DNA from: JADJVL01 sp039812765
Lineage (GTDB): Bacteria; Acidobacteriota; Holophagae; Holophagales; Holophagaceae
Direction of reading: 5' to 3'
Length of the DNA stretch: 39,590 bases
NCBI GenBank assembly: GCA_039812765.1
Contig: JBDIBF010000023.1
Location: forward strand, 1-39,590
Below the pieces are notes generated by a model. That model was given only the letters and a program-made list of their open reading frames with translations, did no database searches and was not told the origin of the DNA. This document shows, piece after piece, positions 17,551 to 27,653 of the stretch. Each line of letters opens with the position of its first letter. The first letter of the stretch is position 1. A program made the position numbers and the translations under genes.

Positions 17551-19059
17551 TCAGCGGAGGACCAGGAGGACGCCATCGAGGGCCCTGCGCGCGAAACCCT
17601 CCCCCAGGAAGCCCTGCAGGAAGCCTCCGGCCAGCACGATGGCCGCACAGACCAGGAGGGTGGCACCGGCGAAGGGGGCATCCACTTCGGGCCGCTCCGC
17701 CGCCTCCCGCTCCTGGCGCTCCGTGGGCTTCTCCAGGAAGAGGGCCACCAGCACCCGCAGGTAGTAGTACACCGACGCGAGGCTGGCCAGGACGCCGAGG
17801 AGGGCGAGCCCGACGTGCCCCGTCCCCACGAGCTCCTTGAAGAGCATGTACTTCCCGTAGAAGCCGCCCGTGGGCGGGATGCCCGCAAGGCTCAGGAAAC
17901 AGACCGCCGCGCAGAGGCCCAGGACCGGGCGCTTCCACCCGGCGCCCCGCAGATCCGAGAAGGAGGTGCGGTCCCCCACCAGCCCGAGGGCCGTCAGCAG
18001 ACCGAAGGCCCCCATGTTCATGGCCAGGTAGATCACGAGGTAGAAGATCATTGCGGCGTAGGCCCGCTCTGTGCCGGCCACGAAGCCGAGGAGCAGGTAG
18101 CCCGCGTGGCTGATGCTGGAGTAGGCCAGCATCCGCTTCACCGAGGTCTGGCTGAGGGCCGTGAGGTTGCCCACCACCATGGTGAGGGCCGCCAGGGCGG
18201 CCACGGCGGCCTGGAGCTTGGCCCCCAGCACGGGCGCCACGGAGAGGCCCCCGGGGAAGGCCCGGAGGAGGGCGATCAGGGCCACGCCCTTGGTGGCCAC
18301 GGACATGAAGCCCGCGATGGGATGAGGGGCGCCTTCGTAGGCGTCCGGCGTCCACTGGTGGAAGGGGGCCGCGCTCACCTTGAAGAGGAAGCCCAGCAGC
18401 AGCAGGGCGGCCCCCGCGAGGGCCAGGGGGTCCAGGCTCCCGGCCTCGGCGGCCATGGCACCGAGGCGCGGCCCGATGTCGTTGAGGTCGAAGGACCGCG
18501 TCAGGCCGTAGAGGAGGGCCGAGCCCATGAGAAAGCAGGCCGCGGCCACGGCTCCGGTGAGGAAGTACTTCATGCCGCCCTCCACCGCCTCGGGCCGCTC
18601 CCGGACCGTGGCGGTGAGGGCGTAGAGGGGGATGCTCAGGAGCTCGAGGCCCAGGAACATCACCAGCAGGTTCGTGGTGGCCGCGAACAGCATCATGCCC
18701 GTCACGCTGAAGAGGAGGAGGCTGAGGGTCTCCCCCTTGAAGGCGCCCTCCTGGTGGAGGTGGTCCCAGCACTGGAGCGTGGCCAACGCGCCGCACACGG
18801 TCACGAAGATGCCGCCGAACTGGGCCAGCCGGTCCATGCGGAGCTGCCCGAAGCTCGGCTGGCTGCCGAGGTGCCACAGTTCCGTGAGGTGGTAGAAGCT
18901 CGCCAGGAGGGCGAGGAGGGCCACGCTGAACATGACGGCGCGGATCCACTTGCGGGTGGCCTGGTCCCGGTCCAGGGCCGCGATGGGCAGCAGGCAGGCT
19001 CCCAGGGCCGGGATCAGCACCGGGAGGAGGGCGGCGAATTCCGAGGCTGTAAGGTTCAT
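17551..19059 (-). CDS. nuoN: NADH-quinone oxidoreductase subunit N
   Basis: 502 residues; antiporter-like membrane subunit of complex I. About 14 hydrophobic helices, with the conserved Glu in LGLELLSIPLYAL, the Lys in GGMKYFLTGAVAAACF, the broken-helix Lys in GFLFKVSAAPFHQWTPDAYEGAP, and the KRMLAYSSISHAGY segment. These are the proton-path residues of the family. ATG 19059 overlaps the TGA of nuoM as ATGA, so the two are coupled. It is the last gene of the nuoHIJKLMN block; no strong terminator is seen in the 101 bases before the next operon. Confidence 0.97.
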   Translation of the reverse strand: MNLTASEFAALLPVLIPALGACLLPIAALDRDQATRKWIRAVMFSVALLALLASFYHLTELWHLGSQPSFGQLRMDRLAQFGGIFVTVCGALATLQCWDHLHQEGAFKGETLSLLLFSVTGMMLFAATTNLLVMFLGLELLSIPLYALTATVRERPEAVEGGMKYFLTGAVAAACFLMGSALLYGLTRSFDLNDIGPRLGAMAAEAGSLDPLALAGAALLLLGFLFKVSAAPFHQWTPDAYEGAPHPIAGFMSVATKGVALIALLRAFPGGLSVAPVLGAKLQAAVAALAALTMVVGNLTALSQTSVKRMLAYSSISHAGYLLLGFVAGTERAYAAMIFYLVIYLAMNMGAFGLLTALGLVGDRTSFSDLRGAGWKRPVLGLCAAVCFLSLAGIPPTGGFYGKYMLFKELVGTGHVGLALLGVLASLASVYYYLRVLVALFLEKPTERQEREAAERPEVDAPFAGATLLVCAAIVLAGGFLQGFLGEGFARRALDGVLLVLR

Positions 19060-20657
19060 CGCGCAGCCTCCACGGCGACGGAGGACGGGGCGTGGGCCGC
19101 GGTGGCGGCCTCGGGGCCGTGCGCGGCGTGGGGGACCGGGGCTCGGAAGGCCGGGGCAGGGGCGCCCGCCGCCTGGAGGAGCTGGGCCACCGGCGCCTCG
19201 CTCGCCGCCATGAAGGTCCGCGAATGGAGCCCCATCCAGAACACAAGCGCCACCAGGGGCAGCATCACCGCGATCTCGCGGCCGTTCAGGTCCGTCTCCA
19301 GATGGTGGGTGCCGCTGTCGGGATCGGGGTTCTCCGGACCCCAGAAGACGCGCTTCACCATCCACAGCATGTAGACCGCGCCGAGCAGCACCCCGAGGGA
19401 GGCGAGGCCCGCCGCGACGCGGCCCCAGGGCATCCCGCTCACCCAGGTGCCGTTGAGGATGAGGAACTCGCCGATGAATCCGTTGGTCAGGGGCAGCCCG
19501 ATGCTGCTGAGGGTGATGATGAGGAAGAAGGCCGTGAAGACCGGCATCCGCGAGGCCACGCCGCCGAAATCAGCGATCATGCGCGTGTGGGCCCGGTCGT
19601 AGAGCATGCCCACCATGAGGAAGAGGGCGCCGGTGCTGATGCCGTGGTTGAGCATCTGGAGCATGGCGCCCTGCACGCCGATGGTGGTGAAGCTGGCGAT
19701 GCCGAGGATCACGAAGCCCATGTGGGAGACGGAGCTGTAGGCCACGAGCTTCTTCACGTCCCGCTGGACCATGGCCACCAGGGCGCCGTAGATGATGGCG
19801 ATGACGCTGAGCACGGCCAGGTGCTTGGAGAAATGGAGCGCGGCGGCCGGGAACATCGGGATGGCGAAGCGCAGGAGGCCGTACCCGCCCAGCTTCAGCA
19901 GCACGCCGGCGAGGATCACCGAGCCCGCCGTGGGCGCCTGCACGTGGGCGTCCGGCAGCCAGGTGTGGAGCGGGAAGAGCGGCACCTTGATGGCGAAGGC
20001 GAGGGCGAAGGCGACGAAGAGCCAGCATTGGGTCTGGAAGGGCATGGCCAGGGCCGCCTGGGCCATCACCGCCGGGGCGAAGGAGCCCGCCGCGGAGGCT
20101 AGGTAGAGCAGCGCCACGAGCCAGAGGAGCGAGCCGGCCAGGGTGTAGAGGAAGAACTTGTTGGCCGCGTAGCGCCGCTCGTCTCCGCCCCAGACGCCGA
20201 TCATGAAGTACATCGGGATGAGCATCGCCTCCCAGAAGAGGTAGAAGAACAGCAGGTCCTGGGCCAGAAGGGCCCCCAGCATGGCGCTCTCCAGCAGCAG
20301 GAAGAGCGCGAAGAACGTGCCGGCCCGCTGCTTGAGGCTCTCCCAGGTGCCCAGCATGGTGAGGGGCACGAGGAAGGTGGTCAGCAGCACGAGCCACAGG
20401 TTCAGCCCGTCGGCGGCGAAGGCGTAGTCCACCGGCAGCCCCACCACGGTGAACCAGGCCCGGCGCTCGAGGAACAGGGTCCCCGTCAGGTCCGGGGCCA
20501 GGACGAGGAGCCGGGCGAGGCTGATGACGAAGAGGCCAGCGGACCCCGCGAGGGAGAGCCACTTCACCACCGGGGACTGGCGGTCCGGGAAGGCCAGGAG
20601 CAGCAGGCCCAGGACGGCGGGGGCGAAGACCAGGAAGGAGAGGAGGTGGGTGCTCAT
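19056..20657 (-). CDS. nuoM: NADH-quinone oxidoreductase subunit M
   Basis: 533 residues from ATG 20657 (MSTHLL); an in-frame GTG at 20669 would add four residues. Antiporter-like complex I subunit with the conserved Glu in FLFWEAMLIPMYFMIGVWGG, Lys in the KFFLYTLAGS helix, Lys in FAIKVPLFPLHTWLPDAHVQAP and the DVKKLVAYSSVSHMGF segment. It translocates protons across the inner membrane. Compared with typical NuoM it has a His/Ala-rich C-terminal tail (about the last 35 residues, PHAAHGPEAATAAHAP) without clear function. It overlaps nuoN by 4 bases and follows nuoL by 18 bases. Confidence 0.97.
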   Translation of the reverse strand: MSTHLLSFLVFAPAVLGLLLLAFPDRQSPVVKWLSLAGSAGLFVISLARLLVLAPDLTGTLFLERRAWFTVVGLPVDYAFAADGLNLWLVLLTTFLVPLTMLGTWESLKQRAGTFFALFLLLESAMLGALLAQDLLFFYLFWEAMLIPMYFMIGVWGGDERRYAANKFFLYTLAGSLLWLVALLYLASAAGSFAPAVMAQAALAMPFQTQCWLFVAFALAFAIKVPLFPLHTWLPDAHVQAPTAGSVILAGVLLKLGGYGLLRFAIPMFPAAALHFSKHLAVLSVIAIIYGALVAMVQRDVKKLVAYSSVSHMGFVILGIASFTTIGVQGAMLQMLNHGISTGALFLMVGMLYDRAHTRMIADFGGVASRMPVFTAFFLIITLSSIGLPLTNGFIGEFLILNGTWVSGMPWGRVAAGLASLGVLLGAVYMLWMVKRVFWGPENPDPDSGTHHLETDLNGREIAVMLPLVALVFWMGLHSRTFMAASEAPVAQLLQAAGAPAPAFRAPVPHAAHGPEAATAAHAPSSVAVEAAR

Positions 20658-20675
20658 CCAGGAAGTCACGGCGGC

Positions 20676-22583
20676 CTACTTCAGGAAGACGTAAAGGAGC
20701 AGGAAGGCGCCGAGGCCCATGGTCAGCGCGTAGTTCCGCACGCGGCCGGTCTGCCAGAGGGCGGTGAAATCCCCCGCGACGCGGGTGAGGGCGCCGGGCA
20801 GGTTCACCCCCAGGCCGTCGATGATGATCACGTCGACGAGCTTCCACATCAGGTTGCCGAACCAGCGCACGGGGCGGAGGAGGTAGGCCTCCACGCCCTC
20901 GTCCACGAAGTACTTGTTCAGCAGCACCGTGTGCAGCCCGGGCAGCTTCGCGCCCAGGGCCTCGCCGCGGGCCAGGCCGTCCTTGTACATCCACCAGCCG
21001 AGGGCGCCGGAAGCGATGCCAAGGATTGTGGAGATCCCGGCGAGCAGCCACGCGGGACCTTCGTGGTGACCCGCACCATGCCCGGTCGCCTTCTGGCCGA
21101 AGGTGAGGGCGGGTTCAAGAAAATGCTCGATGGCGAAGGAGCCGCCGAAGGCCTTGGGGATGCCCCAGAGGCCGGCGACGGCCGAGCCCACGGCCAGCAC
21201 GGCCAGCGGGGCCGTCATGGTCCAGGGGCTCTCGTGGGCGTGTTCGTGGGCGTGGGGGTCCCGGGGCTCGCCCCAGAAGGTCAGGGCCATGAGGCGCCAC
21301 ATGTAGAAGCTGGTGCAGCACGCGCCGACCACGCCCAGGGCCCACAGGGCCGGATTCTTCAGGTAGGCGAGGTAGAGGATCTCGTCCTTGCTGAAGAAGC
21401 CCGACAGGCCCGGGAAGCCCATGATGGCCAGCGTCGCGATGGCCATGGTCCAGAAGGTGATCGGCATCTTCTCCCGCAGCCCGCCCATGCGGAACAGGTC
21501 CTGCTCGTGGTGCATGGCGTGGATCACGCTGCCGGCGCCGAGGAAGAGGAGGGCCTTGAACCAGGCGTGGGTGAAGACGTGGAAGAAGCCCGCGGCGTAG
21601 CCCGCCGAGCCCAGGCCCAGGAACATGTAGCCGAGCTGGGAGACCGTGGAGTAGGCCAGCACCTTCTTGATGTCGCGCTGGACGAGGCCGATGGTGGCGG
21701 CGAAGAGGGCCGTGGCCACGCCCACCCAGGCGATCACGTCCAGGGTGTGGGGCGTCAGCGTGAAGACGGGCGCCAGGCGGCAGACCAGGTAGATGCCCGA
21801 GGTCACCATGGTGGCGGCGTGGATGAGGGCCGACACCGGCGTCGGGCCGGCCATGGCGTCCGGCAGCCAGAGGTAGAGGGGGATCTGGGCGCTCTTGCCG
21901 GTGGCGCCCACGAAGAGCATCAGCGTGGCGAAGGTGAGCAGGCCCCAGCCCAGCTCGGCGTGGAGGCGGCCCGCCTGCTCAAGGATGCCCGAGACGGTGA
22001 GGGTTCCGAACATGCCGAAGAGGGCCATCATGCCGATGGCCATGCCCAGGTCGCCCACGCGGTTGAAGAGGAAGGCCTTGAGGCCCGCCGCCGGGGCGTA
22101 GTCGGTCTCGAAGTAGTAGCCGATGAGGAGGTAGGAGCAGAGGCCCACGCCCTCCCAGCCCACGAAGAGCAGGGGCAGGCTGCTGCCCATGACCAGCATG
22201 AGCATGAAGAACACGAAGAGGTTCAGGTACGCGAAGTAGCGGGCGTAGCCCTCCTCCTCGTGCATGTAGCCCACCGAGTAGAGATGGATCAGGGCGCCGA
22301 TGCCGGTGATGACCAGCATGAAGGCGCCGCTCAGGGGGTCCACCACCATGCCGAAGGGGACGCTCAGGCCGCCGGCGGCCATCCACTCGAAGTAGGTGGT
22401 CTCGATCCGGTGCCCCGGGGCGCCCTTCATGGCCGCGAAGGCGAGGAGGGAGAGCAGGAAGGAGATCGCCACGGTGCCCACGGCCACCACGGATACGACG
22501 CCCTTGCCGGCGCGCTTGCCGAGGAGGCCGTTGAACGCGGAGCCCAGCAGGGGCAGGACGGGGATGAGCCAGAGCGGGATCAT
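20676..22583 (-). CDS. nuoL: NADH-quinone oxidoreductase subunit L
   Basis: 635 residues. The most distal antiporter-like subunit, which normally carries the long lateral helix along the membrane arm; the C-terminal third here contains the expected extra helices and ends in a final membrane helix. Motifs seen: FVGWEGVGLCSYLLIGY with the conserved Glu, FNRVGDLGMAIG, GKSAQIPLYLWLPDAMAGPTPVSALIHAATMV, and QRDIKKVLAYSTVSQLGYM. A His-rich loop (PHAHEHAHES) lies near residue 450. ATG 22583 starts 8 bases after the nuoK stop. Confidence 0.98.
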   Translation of the reverse strand: MIPLWLIPVLPLLGSAFNGLLGKRAGKGVVSVVAVGTVAISFLLSLLAFAAMKGAPGHRIETTYFEWMAAGGLSVPFGMVVDPLSGAFMLVITGIGALIHLYSVGYMHEEEGYARYFAYLNLFVFFMLMLVMGSSLPLLFVGWEGVGLCSYLLIGYYFETDYAPAAGLKAFLFNRVGDLGMAIGMMALFGMFGTLTVSGILEQAGRLHAELGWGLLTFATLMLFVGATGKSAQIPLYLWLPDAMAGPTPVSALIHAATMVTSGIYLVCRLAPVFTLTPHTLDVIAWVGVATALFAATIGLVQRDIKKVLAYSTVSQLGYMFLGLGSAGYAAGFFHVFTHAWFKALLFLGAGSVIHAMHHEQDLFRMGGLREKMPITFWTMAIATLAIMGFPGLSGFFSKDEILYLAYLKNPALWALGVVGACCTSFYMWRLMALTFWGEPRDPHAHEHAHESPWTMTAPLAVLAVGSAVAGLWGIPKAFGGSFAIEHFLEPALTFGQKATGHGAGHHEGPAWLLAGISTILGIASGALGWWMYKDGLARGEALGAKLPGLHTVLLNKYFVDEGVEAYLLRPVRWFGNLMWKLVDVIIIDGLGVNLPGALTRVAGDFTALWQTGRVRNYALTMGLGAFLLLYVFLK

Positions 22584-22590
22584 CGAGGCC

Positions 22591-22911
22591 TCACTGCTTC
22601 AGCAAGTCGGCGCGGTCGGCGTCGGTGGTCTGTCGGTGGCGGTGGAAGGCGATGACCAGGGCCAGGCCCACCGCCGCCTCGCAGGCGGCGACGCCGATGA
22701 TGAAGAGGTAGAAGACCGTCCCACGCACGTCGTTGCCGTGCGTGCGGGCGAAGGCGAGGAGCACCACGTTGGCGGCGTTGAGCATCAGCTCGATGCCCAT
22801 GAACTGCATCAGCAGCGTGCGGCGCACCAGCACCGTGGCCAGGCCGGCCACGAAGAGCAGGAGGCCGACGGCGAGGTAGCCCTGGAGGTTGCCGGACATC
22901 AGGCCGTCCAT
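22591..22911 (-). CDS. nuoK: NADH-quinone oxidoreductase subunit K
   Basis: 106 residues with three membrane helices, the normal NuoK size. The conserved Glu sits in QFMGIELMLNAANVV and the second in GVAACEAAVGLALV; both are proton-path residues. ATG 22911 overlaps the nuoJ TGA by one base and has AGGAG 6 bases upstream, which favours this start over the internal ATG at 22899. Confidence 0.97.
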   Translation of the reverse strand: MDGLMSGNLQGYLAVGLLLFVAGLATVLVRRTLLMQFMGIELMLNAANVVLLAFARTHGNDVRGTVFYLFIIGVAACEAAVGLALVIAFHRHRQTTDADRADLLKQ

Positions 22912-23402
22912 CACGGCTCCTTCTTCGTCAGCGCCACGGCGGCGATCATCGCGGCCAGCAGCAGCAGGCCCACGGCCTCGAAGGCCAGGAGGTGCGCGCT
23001 GAAGAGTTCGCGGCCTACCTTCTCGAGCGTCATGGCGGGGGCGGGCCCGGCCTTGGCGCCGAGGGCCGCCGCGGCGGGGCTCTTCATCACGAGGCGCAGG
23101 GCTCCGACGCCGAGCACGGCGCACAGCGCCACGCCGCCCCAGCGCTGGTAGGGCCGGGACTGCGCGGCGGGCTCCTCCTCGTGGCTGTTCAGCAGCATGA
23201 TCACGAAGAGCACCAGCACCATGATGGCGCCGCTGTAGACGATGAGCTGGAGGGCGGCGGCCACCGGGTTGGCCAGCAGCAGGAACAGGCCCGCGACGCC
23301 GAAGAAGCAGAGCACCATGCACAGGCCCGCCGTGATGACGTTCTTCTGCAGGATCATGGCGCCGGCGCCGAGGAGCGTGATGAGCGCGAAGACGACGAAC
23401 AT
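22911..23402 (-). CDS. nuoJ: NADH-quinone oxidoreductase subunit J
   Basis: 163 residues with five hydrophobic helices. The helix with VAAALQLIVYSGAIMVLVLFVIMLLN is the pi-bulge TM3 typical of NuoJ, which takes part in coupling. ATG 23402 gives MFVVFALI; it lies 8 bases after the nuoI TAG. The loop between helices 4 and 5 is Ala/Gly-rich. Confidence 0.96.
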   Translation of the reverse strand: MFVVFALITLLGAGAMILQKNVITAGLCMVLCFFGVAGLFLLLANPVAAALQLIVYSGAIMVLVLFVIMLLNSHEEEPAAQSRPYQRWGGVALCAVLGVGALRLVMKSPAAAALGAKAGPAPAMTLEKVGRELFSAHLLAFEAVGLLLLAAMIAAVALTKKEP

Positions 23403-23410
23403 GCGCCCCC

Positions 23411-23974
23411 CTACTTCGACACGGGGACGCGGGGGACGGCGGGGAGGGGATCCTGCTGGATCTCCGGCTTCCCGTCGGCGGCGGCATAGGTGTTCATGAG
23501 GTCCCACTTCCCGAAGTTCATGCTCAGGCGGTCGTAGGCCGCCAGCTCGTATTCGTTGCGCAGCCAGATGGCGTCCTTGGGGCAGGCCTCCTCGCACATG
23601 CCGCAGTAGATGCAGCGCAGCATGTCGATCCGGAAGACCTTGGGGCGCTTCTCCTCGAAGCCCTGGGTGAAGTTCAGGTCGCTGAACTCCTCGGCCTCGA
23701 TGGTGATGCAGCGCGCCGGGCAGGCCTCGGCGCACATGAAGCAGGCCACGCACTTGATGGCCCCGTCCTCGAAGCGCTTCAGCTCGTGGAGCCCGCGGTA
23801 GCCCTTCGGCATGGGCTTCTTCATGTCGGGGTACTGGATGGTGAAGCGCTTCGCGGTGGGGGTCGTGATCTGCTTGAGGAAATGCCGGAAGGTGATGGCC
23901 ATGCCTTTCAGCACCGGCCAGACGTAGCTGCGGTCCAGCCAGGTGAGTTCGACCTGCTTGACGACGACGCCCAT
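23411..23974 (-). CDS. nuoI: NADH-quinone oxidoreductase subunit I (2 x 4Fe-4S)
   Basis: 187 residues. Two ferredoxin-type clusters: CVACFMCAEACP (Cys75, 78, 81, 85) and CIYCGMCEEACP (Cys121, 124, 127, 131), which carry clusters N6a/N6b between the peripheral arm and the quinone site. The N-terminal amphipathic stretch (KGMAITFRHFLKQ) fits membrane attachment. It starts one base after the nuoH stop. Confidence 0.98.
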   Translation of the reverse strand: MGVVVKQVELTWLDRSYVWPVLKGMAITFRHFLKQITTPTAKRFTIQYPDMKKPMPKGYRGLHELKRFEDGAIKCVACFMCAEACPARCITIEAEEFSDLNFTQGFEEKRPKVFRIDMLRCIYCGMCEEACPKDAIWLRNEYELAAYDRLSMNFGKWDLMNTYAAADGKPEIQQDPLPAVPRVPVSK

Positions 23975-23975
23975 G

Positions 23976-25028
23976 TCAGTGGCTCCGCATCCAGTAAGCG
24001 TTCAGCAGGAGATTCGCCATCGAGAGCGGGAGCATCACCTTCCATCCCATGAACATGAGCTGGTCGTAGCGGAAGCGGGGCAGGGTCCAGCGCACCCAGA
24101 TGAACACCCAGCAGAGGAAGAGGACCTTCACCAGGAAGGAGGCGACGGTCAGCGCCCAGTGGGCGTCGGGCATGAAGGGGACCTGCCAGCCGCCGAGGAA
24201 CATGGTGGTGATGAGCGCCGAGGCGGTGATGATGTGGAAGTACTCGGCCAGGCCCATGAGCGCGAACTTCATGGAGCCGTATTCCGTGTGGAAGCCCGCC
24301 ACGATCTCGGACTCGCCTTCGGCGAAGTCGAAGGGCAGGCGGTTCGTCTCCGCGAACATGCACGTGAAGAAGACCAGGAAGCCCAGGGGCTGGCGCCATG
24401 CGAACCAGCCCCGGGCGCCCTGGTCGGCGATGATCTGGTGCGGGTCGTATCCGCCCACGGCCATGAACACCGCGAGCACCGCGAGGCTCATGCCGATCTC
24501 GTAGCTCACCATCTGGGCCGAGGCCCGCATGCCGCCGAGGATGGACCACTTGTTGTTGCTGGACCAGGCGGACACGAGGATGCCGTAGACCGAGAGGGCG
24601 GCGATGGCCATGGGATACAGCATCCCCATGCCGTTGGAGGGCTCCAGCAGGCTGAGGTGGTAGGTGTGGCCGCCGCTCGTCACGCTCCGGCCGAAGGGGA
24701 TGACGGCGAAGCCCAGCAGCCCTGGCACGAACATGAGCAGGGGCCCGAGCCAGTAGAGCCCCTTCGTGGCGTGGGGCGGGACCAGGTCCTCCTTGAAGAA
24801 GAACTTGATGCCGTCGGCGATGGCGTGGAGGAGGCCGATGACCCGCCACTTGCCGAAGAGGGCGGCCCGGTTCGGCCCGATCCGGTCCTGGATCATGGCC
24901 GAGCCCCGGCGTTCCACCCAGGTCAGGGGCGGGGCCAGGGCCATGAGGAACCCGAACGCGATCAGGACCTTGATCAGCATCCACAGGGTCGCCACGGACA
25001 GTCCGGTCAGGTGGGAAAAGGTATCCAT
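23976..25028 (-). CDS. nuoH: NADH-quinone oxidoreductase subunit H
   Basis: 350 residues with eight or nine membrane helices. Family motifs seen: PLTWVERRGSAMIQDRIGPNRA near the start (quinone-site loop) and the acidic FAETNRLPFDFAEGESEIVAGFHTEY loop, which links the quinone site to the membrane arm. ATG 25028 gives MDTFSHLTG. As first gene of the block it is preceded by 232 bases shared with the divergent gene at 25261; a possible promoter lies at 25100-25128. Confidence 0.97.
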   Translation of the reverse strand: MDTFSHLTGLSVATLWMLIKVLIAFGFLMALAPPLTWVERRGSAMIQDRIGPNRAALFGKWRVIGLLHAIADGIKFFFKEDLVPPHATKGLYWLGPLLMFVPGLLGFAVIPFGRSVTSGGHTYHLSLLEPSNGMGMLYPMAIAALSVYGILVSAWSSNNKWSILGGMRASAQMVSYEIGMSLAVLAVFMAVGGYDPHQIIADQGARGWFAWRQPLGFLVFFTCMFAETNRLPFDFAEGESEIVAGFHTEYGSMKFALMGLAEYFHIITASALITTMFLGGWQVPFMPDAHWALTVASFLVKVLFLCWVFIWVRWTLPRFRYDQLMFMGWKVMLPLSMANLLLNAYWMRSH

Positions 25029-25099
25029 GGGCGGCGGTGTCCGAAGGGCCGGAATGGCAGGGCTTGGGGAAGGAATTCCGCGGGACGGCGAACCTTAAG

Positions 25100-25128
25100 A
25101 ACTTAGCAGAGGGGGCGCGGGCTGGTAA
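25100..25128 (-). promoter_or_regulatory. Possible promoter of the nuoHIJKLMN block
   Basis: On the - strand TTACCA (25128-25123) and TAAGTT (25105-25100) are 17 bases apart in a locally AT-richer spot of the 232-base divergent intergenic region. The hexamers match only 4/6 and 3/6 of the consensus. I see no other gene in this intergenic region. Confidence 0.3.
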
Positions 25129-25260
25129 GGGCGGAGCCCGGACCCGGGCCTTCCAACTGGTCCATCCGGAAACCCGGCAACCGGCTCTACATGATGGACC
25201 ATTCGGACGCGATGCTCGGGCAAACCCCCGGGGCCCTCGCCCCCCGCTTCCGGAGTCCCC

Positions 25261-25761
25261 ATGTCCCGCCGCCACGGCCTCGCCCTGTCCGTCCTCCTCG
25301 CCTTCGGCGCCGCGCCGGCCCTGCCGGCCCAGACGCCCACCCACCTCGGCGTGCCCCAGTACCGCATGTTCACCCTGCGCTTCTACCGCGCCTCCATCGA
25401 TCCCGTGGGCGGCAACCAGTACAGCGGCCTCCAGATCTGGGACAGCGCCGGGAATCCCCTGACCTTCCCGGCCCCCGGCATGGCGATGGTGATCACCGAC
25501 CTGCGCGTCACCCACCAGGGCATCCCCTTCACCAACGGCACCTGGGAGATCGCCGAGATGAACCAGAACACCAACGGGATCTTCAACCAGCGCTGGCAGC
25601 TCTTCCTGCCCCAGACCGTCGTGGCCGGGGGCCACCACGCCCCCATGACCTCGGGCCTCGTGTTCAGCTACCCGATGAAGCCCGTCCTCTCCACGAACAT
25701 GGACCAGACGCTGGTGGCCAACCAGCTCTACGCCTACGGGTACCTCGTCCCGGTGAAGTAG
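25261..25761 (+). CDS. Secreted hypothetical protein
   Basis: 166 residues. A good signal peptide (MSRRHGLALSVLLAFGAAPALPAQ) leaves a mature protein of about 142 residues, rich in Asn, Gln and aromatic residues, with alternating hydrophobic segments that suggest beta strands (RMFTLRFYRASIDPVGG, MAMVITDLRVTHQG, MTSGLVFSYPMKPVL, YAYGYLVPVK). There are no Cys residues in the mature part and no motif I recognise. It is transcribed away from nuoH and ends at a strong hairpin. Function is unknown; a periplasmic or extracellular beta-rich protein is the most one can say. Confidence 0.75.
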   Translation: MSRRHGLALSVLLAFGAAPALPAQTPTHLGVPQYRMFTLRFYRASIDPVGGNQYSGLQIWDSAGNPLTFPAPGMAMVITDLRVTHQGIPFTNGTWEIAEMNQNTNGIFNQRWQLFLPQTVVAGGHHAPMTSGLVFSYPMKPVLSTNMDQTLVANQLYAYGYLVPVK

Positions 25762-25776
25762 CGGCCAGGGCGCCTG

Positions 25777-25813
25777 CCCCGTGGCCCCGGCGCGCGTCGC
25801 CGGGGCCACGGGG
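25777..25813. terminator. Bidirectional hairpin between convergent genes
   Basis: Perfect 16-bp stem (25777-25792 with 25798-25813) around the 5-base loop CGCGT, lying between the stop of the secreted protein (+) and the stop of glnS (-). There is no clear T tract on either side, so it may be a hairpin-only terminator or 3'-end protector for both transcripts. Confidence 0.75.
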
Positions 25814-25815
25814 GT

Positions 25816-27516
<1,701 letters not shown>

Positions 27517-27653
27517 GGCAGATCCAAATTGTGATGTGGCTTGGAGGTCAATAGCAGCAATTACCGTGGGAAGGAGGCCATCACCGGCTTACAGAGTAGC
27601 GGCGGCTCTCATCTTTGACTCGGGTGCGGCGGAGTGGCTGCAAGTGATCCGAA

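Noticed and set aside
17815..19374. 519-residue frame on the + strand opposite nuoN
   Set aside because: Antisense to a clear complex I subunit; the His/Glu/Gly-rich translation is a GC artefact.
20646..22655. 669-residue frame on the + strand opposite nuoL
   Set aside because: Antisense to nuoL, with no domain, signal peptide or ribosome-binding site.
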